A stretch of DNA of 64,000 nucleotides, taken from Inia geoffrensis (taxonomy: Eukaryota > Chordata > Mammalia > Artiodactyla > Iniidae). Both the position numbers and the translations under genes were made by a program. A model generated the notes under the pieces. It saw only the letters and a list, made by a program, of their open reading frames with translations, had not been told where the DNA came from and did not search any database. Shown here in pieces: positions 59,411 to 64,000 of the stretch (positions are counted from its first letter, which is position 1; every line of letters starts with the position of its first letter). The stretch spans positions 131,987,886 to 132,051,885 of the forward strand of contig CM070902.1 of NCBI GenBank assembly GCA_036417435.1, read 5' to 3'.

Positions 59411-60939
59411 TGATCTAATGCAAGATATTGAAAACAAGTAACCCTTAGCATGTTATTTTGTACATCCACATTACCTTTGTGCACTTATTTCATAAGTGGT
59501 AAGTTCTCAATAGAGTTTTGAGAGAATGAGTTGGGGGGAGGAGGAGGGAGGGTGGAAGGAAGAAAGGTTGGATGAAGACTGGTGTCTTTAGAATACTTTG
59601 TGAAGCTATGGCACCAAAGAGAACATAAGATAACACACTAGATCCTTTTCCTGTAAGCCTTGGGATCAAATCTGGTTTACTTTAGGAACATCTAAAAGTA
59701 TTTCAAATTATCTCCATTGTATATTTTAAAGATTTTTTTCTAGGGTTTTCATAAAGATCCATTTCAGGTTAGTCTTTCAACCTATGCTAGGGCAGACCTT
59801 CCTTGGGCTACTCCTGAATTGGTCCTGGTGCTCAGAGGCCTTTGGAAATCACATTGAATTTTCAGAATTATCTGCACATATTAGGTCTATTTGGTATAAA
59901 CTTGTAAGCCTATTATTGACCAGGGACTGAATCTGACCCTAAAGAAACAAAACGACAGGGTGACAATAGTGCTATAATACTCAACATTGGCCCTACCAGC
60001 CCTCCACAGTGATTTATCCAGGGCTCTGGGTATTAAGAATACATGTAAGAATCTAAATTCAAGACATCTGAAAGTGTTTATTTAAGAACCTTATACTTCC
60101 AGCCTAAGTGCATAACACTTGACACCATGTGGACAAGAGAAGCTATTTTCTTGGTACAACAGAAGTATGAATTTATGAGTTTTGCTTAAATGGCCCATTA
60201 TTTCTGCCTCTCCCCAGCCCCTTTTAATTTGCATAGATGCCCTCAGATATTAGTCAATGCTTTCTTTCTTTTCTTGTATAACCCTCTAACGACTCTTTAT
60301 GTTCATAAAGATGTGCAATCTGTTTCCAATTATTACTTTCTTATGGGTGGGAAATTCTTGTCATGTCCATAAATTGGGTATAATCTAGAACCCTTACAAA
60401 TACTGTGTAGAAGTAGCTATTGCCTTTATTTGGCAGGTTTTTGTTGTTGTTGTTGTTGTTAACATTTATAAATAAACTTGTAAAACTTTCCAGCTCTTTC
60501 TCTTAGCAACATTATGAGAAGGAAAGATTAGCCATGCACTGCTAAGATAGGAAATCTTAATAGGAAGAAATAGGAAATATTATTAAAAAGGAGCTAATTA
60601 AAGTAATGCTCATGTCTTTGGACAAGACAATTGAAAGAAAACATGCAGGAGGTGGAAATGGTTCAGTGAAAACAAAAGCTCAAGGCTAGTAATAGGAAAG
60701 TGACATTTACTTTTACTTCTGAATTTAATCCCATCAGAGAGTCTCCTAGGCAAAACTGTCCAGTAAGCTGTCAGCAGCCAACTTCATACTTTCTCTCTCA
60801 TTGGGTTAGGCTTGCCTTCTTTTTATGAGCATCGGATGGAATGCTCAGTTAGCAGTAGAGCTAATATCATAGGAAAAAAAATGTTGCCCAAAGACTAAAG
60901 AAGTCCCTTGAGCTCTAATAAAAAAGCAATGATGAATGT
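59411..60939. other. Unassigned sequence
   Basis: (GTT)n of about seven units at 60438-60460. No gene or repeat family recognised. Confidence 0.4.
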
Positions 60940-61560
60940 CCAGGTAGCGCACACATCTCAGATTGTGTGGAACAGGATTTATTGATAAAAGCTCATAGAG
61001 ATAGGAATAGTAGCAGGAGTGGGTACCCCTGTTCCCCTTGCACTTTGGGGCAACTGATTGATCTGGCAGTGCCAGACATCAGATTCCAGGAGAGGGAACC
61101 TGGTTGTGAGTTTATCAACTGTCTGCCAGCTCCTGCCCTGGCAAACTCAGGGGTACAGTAAGGACCACGTGGTAGAAATTTGGTGCCTGGCCCCATTTTT
61201 TAATCTCAACAACATGTTGGGAGAACATCAACCTTTCCCTAGGCCTCATCAGGGGTTGGGACCTTAGCCTAGTGGTGGAAGCTCTATGCTTTGGTGGCCC
61301 ATGGGCCTGATCCACCAACTCAGCATTCTGTGGGGATGGCCTTTAGCACCTGGCTCAGATGTTTCTTGGTGCTCTAAAACTTCCTCTCTGAGCGGCCAGC
61401 CTGTCCCAATCAGTCTGGGACAAATTAACCTTTCCCTCTTATGTATCCTTCTGTAATCTCTATAAATACTCAAGCAGCTAGGCAGCAGGGGTCAAGAGGA
61501 AGAAATCCTTGGAACATCACAGTCCCTTCCATGTGGTACTGAGAGTCACAATGGGACTGC
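60940..61560. other. GC-richer block, possible LTR-like sequence
   Basis: Stands out by composition. In the plus direction a TATA-like ctctataaatactc lies at 61458-61471. In the minus direction an AATAAA (tttatt near 60978) lies near the left edge. Short open frames on both strands have no recognisable domain. Both signals are common by chance, so the LTR idea is weak. Confidence 0.25.
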
Positions 61561-61709
61561 CTTACAGCACAAGAGAGACTTGATTTTCAAAGAAATTTTG
61601 TGTTGGTTTTAAAAATGATTCTTTAAATGAAGTGTTTGTATTTTTCACTTTGTAGCACTAGCTCCTCAAGAGCCCTAGTTCTTGGCAAATCCATTTGCTA
61701 AGCAATTTA

Positions 61710-61930
61710 AAGTTTATAAAACCAACAGTTAATGAGTGCTTATTATGTGACAGGCATATAATGAGGGCGCTGTCATTATGTTTATGCTACAGATAAGAAA
61801 ATGGAGCTAGGAATTAACTAACTAACTCAAGGTAACAGCCAATAAGTGGTCAAGTTGGGATTCAAGACCAAGTATGTATACCTGGATTCAAAGCTTGCTA
61901 AAATCATGGCTTGTGAAAATACAAAACCCC
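61710..61930 (-). repeat. MIR SINE, antisense
   Basis: Reverse MIR: gagtgcttattatgtgacag, agataagaaaatggagctag, then ggtcaagttgggattcaaga. About 200 bp, moderately diverged. Confidence 0.78.
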
Positions 61931-61988
61931 ACGCCTAGATTTATGTGAATTTTCATCTATTGCAATGGCATTTTACTTACTCCTGATT

Positions 61989-62312
61989 GATTTTTTTTTT
62001 TTAAAGAAGATGTTGGGGGTAGGAGTTTATTAATTAATTAATTTATTTTTGCTGCGTTGAGTCTTTGTTTCTGTGTGAGGGCTTTCTCTAGTTGTGGCAA
62101 GCGGGGGCCACTCTTCTTTGCAGTGTGCGCACCTCACACTATCGCGGCCTCTCTTGCTGGGGAGCACAGGCTCCAGATGGGCAGGCTCAGTAGTTGTGGC
62201 TCATGAGCCTAGTTGCTCCATGGCATGTGGGATCCTTCCAGACCAGGGCTCAAACCCGTGTCCCCTGCATTAGCAGGCAGACTCTCAACCACTGCGCCAC
62301 CAGGGAAGCCCC
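61989..62312 (-). mobile_element. CHR-type SINE, long form
   Basis: Reverse ~300-bp copy with a taattaattaattt tail and the head ccaccagggaagcccc. TSD ctcctgatt at 61980-61988 and 62313-62321. Several changes from the 18435 copy suggest it is older. Confidence 0.9.
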
Positions 62313-62321
62313 CTCCTGATT

Positions 62322-64000
62322 CTTATAACATGTTATCTCATGTTGACCCACACATGAAATTTGCATCTCTTTGACTTTTACCCAAAATCACCCACACAAA
62401 ACTGATTAGTAAATAGAATTTACGGAGGATTTCATGGAGGAGTCAGGAAAGGGTTTATATTACTGTGACACAGATGACTTTGTCAGCATAGGTATTACTA
62501 TTAAAAAATACTCACCCTTGGCCTTGCTGCTGTGAAGAAATTCTGTCTATCCCAGCCTCGCTTGCCCTATTGCCCCCTTCTTTCTTCTCTTAGCTTCTCT
62601 CCTTTCTGCAACTTCCTTTCAGGAGTAAGCAAGCAAGAAAAACAACTAACCAAAAAGCCAATTTCTTTCTTTTTTTTTCTTTTAAACAAAACAACTCTCC
62701 TTTTCCTCTGATACTTTGGTGTCAGCCAAAGCCAAGGCCCTCCATATCTTATCTTCCAACCTAAGTGATTATGGATAATCTGCCTCCCTTCTCCCCTCTC
62801 CCTAAAAGCATTCACAGGCTAAGATGACTACAAACTTTCTAATGAACACTCAATTCACTTTAGAGCTTGAGCTCTGGCAGCCTACATCCAGCTCTTCCTC
62901 AGCGTGGCTACCTGCATTGCTCTGCCTGACCTCAAAGCCTTTCAGACTGAAAAGTTCAGGAAGGGGAAGAGGAAGATGGAGGGAAGTGGAGGGAAGGGGG
63001 AAGGGGGAAAGGAGGCTTCATATTTTGTGGGGCTTACTTTGCCTGTAGACTTCTGAAATGCAAGTTAAAATTTTTTCTTAAAGTTGTCTGTCCCCATTCA
63101 CTACCTTTAAACTGTCTATCTCCACAAGTTTTTCTTTTGCTTTAACTCAGATAATGGCCTGGAAAGATCAAAGAGCAAAGGTATGTGGCAGGGGAGGAGA
63201 CTTTGGGGTAGAGGAGCAGTGTTAAATGCTTTCCTTTAAACATCTTATATGGTACAACCTATAGAGTTAGAAAATAGTTTTCTGAAATCCTTTTTGAGAG
63301 TAGAGGAGAAGGACATAGTTGAAACATCTAACACTCATATGTTGCTACGTTTTGTTTTTTTTAAGTGATTTTTTAAGTCCTAGAAAATAAAAACTCAGAT
63401 TATTAATTTATAAAGGGGGCATTGTTTTGTATGGTTGTAGGGTTGTAGGGTCCCTGTCTTATTCATTACTAATATGGACCATGATCCAAGGCTGTTACTG
63501 TCTACAGATAAATTGAGTAGTAATTGTAAAATTAGCCATGTTCCTCCTATAGATTCAATTTATTTGTCAGTTTATAAATAGATTAATTTCAGTTTGATCA
63601 GGTCTTTTTTTTTTTAGAATAAATTATTAATGAACATGCTAAACATCTTTCTGAATGCTATATACCAAACTCTGTTACTCACCATAATTAGGTAATAAGT
63701 AATTTGTAGTTCATCAAATGTTTTAGGTAATTGTTAACATATAAAAAACATAGCTTACTGATTTTCCAAGAAATATAGTAAATTCTTTGAAGACTATGTT
63801 ACACTTAATGTAACTTCTATAATAAATTGAGTGCTTACTATGCTGTCTATTGTAGATTCTTAAATGAATATAAAATGTAATAGATACAACCCTTGTCTGC
63901 AGGCCACTCCTGGCCTGAGGGAAGCACACAGTTCATCTCATCTATGTGTACACTGGTGCACAAAGATGCTCTAAGAGCACCAAGGACTGAGGGATTCATT
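62322..64000. other. Unassigned sequence to window end
   Basis: A purine-rich stretch at 62958-63010 and AT-rich DNA after 63240. No gene, RNA or repeat family recognised. Confidence 0.4.

Overview
This is AT-rich vertebrate nuclear DNA, almost certainly from a cetacean (whale or dolphin). At least ten copies of a tRNA-derived SINE with the CHR-type head (Pol III A box TGGCGCAGTGG, B box GGTTCGTGCC) sit among mammalian L1, L2, MIR, MaLR and Tigger1 repeats. I see no ruminant Bov-B/Bov-tA and no pig PRE-1 copies. CHR SINEs are known from Cetacea, hippos and ruminants, so the cetacean call is an inference from this mix. I found no host protein-coding exon, no functional RNA gene, no CRISPR and no operon. 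The window reads as intergenic or deep intronic DNA, and every long reading frame is a transposon remnant or looks like chance.

Layout. 1-634 unassigned. 635-6403 an old antisense L1 with its 5' end, ending in an A-tail inside ORF2, and carrying a nested SINE and a nested L1 tail. 6404-9055 mostly unassigned, with L2 and MIR traces. 9056-9847 a young antisense L1 tail with a 3' transduction and a 5' inversion. 9905-14345 ancient L1M pieces plus a SINE. 14346-20490 unassigned DNA with four SINEs, one L1 tail and a Tigger-like transposase fossil. 20490-22140 antisense L1M with a SINE. 22141-25640 AT-rich unassigned DNA with one SINE. 25640-28330 L1M, a MaLR solo LTR, an L2, a SINE and a TATC microsatellite. 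28330-31770 mostly unassigned. 31770-35717 L1 pieces. 35718-46500 unassigned DNA with L2, MIR and L1M fossils. 46794-47537 a twin-primed L1. 48410-59410 one ancient L2 split by Tigger1 and then by a full-length L1. 59411-64000 unassigned DNA with a MIR, a SINE and one GC-richer block.

How the parts relate. Nothing works as a pathway. What can be read is an order of insertions: L2, MIR and L1M first, then Tigger1 and the MaLR LTR, then CHR SINEs and the cetartiodactyl L1s. L1 machinery explains nearly all the younger insertions, including the SINEs: A-rich tails, 9-15 bp target-site duplications (TSDs), 5' truncation, 5' inversion and 3' transduction. The one full-length L1 (51682-58879) has stops and frameshifts in both ORFs and has lost the catalytic Asp of reverse-transcriptase motif A, so it cannot move on its own proteins. 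I found no previously undescribed system; the best leads are structural details of individual insertions.
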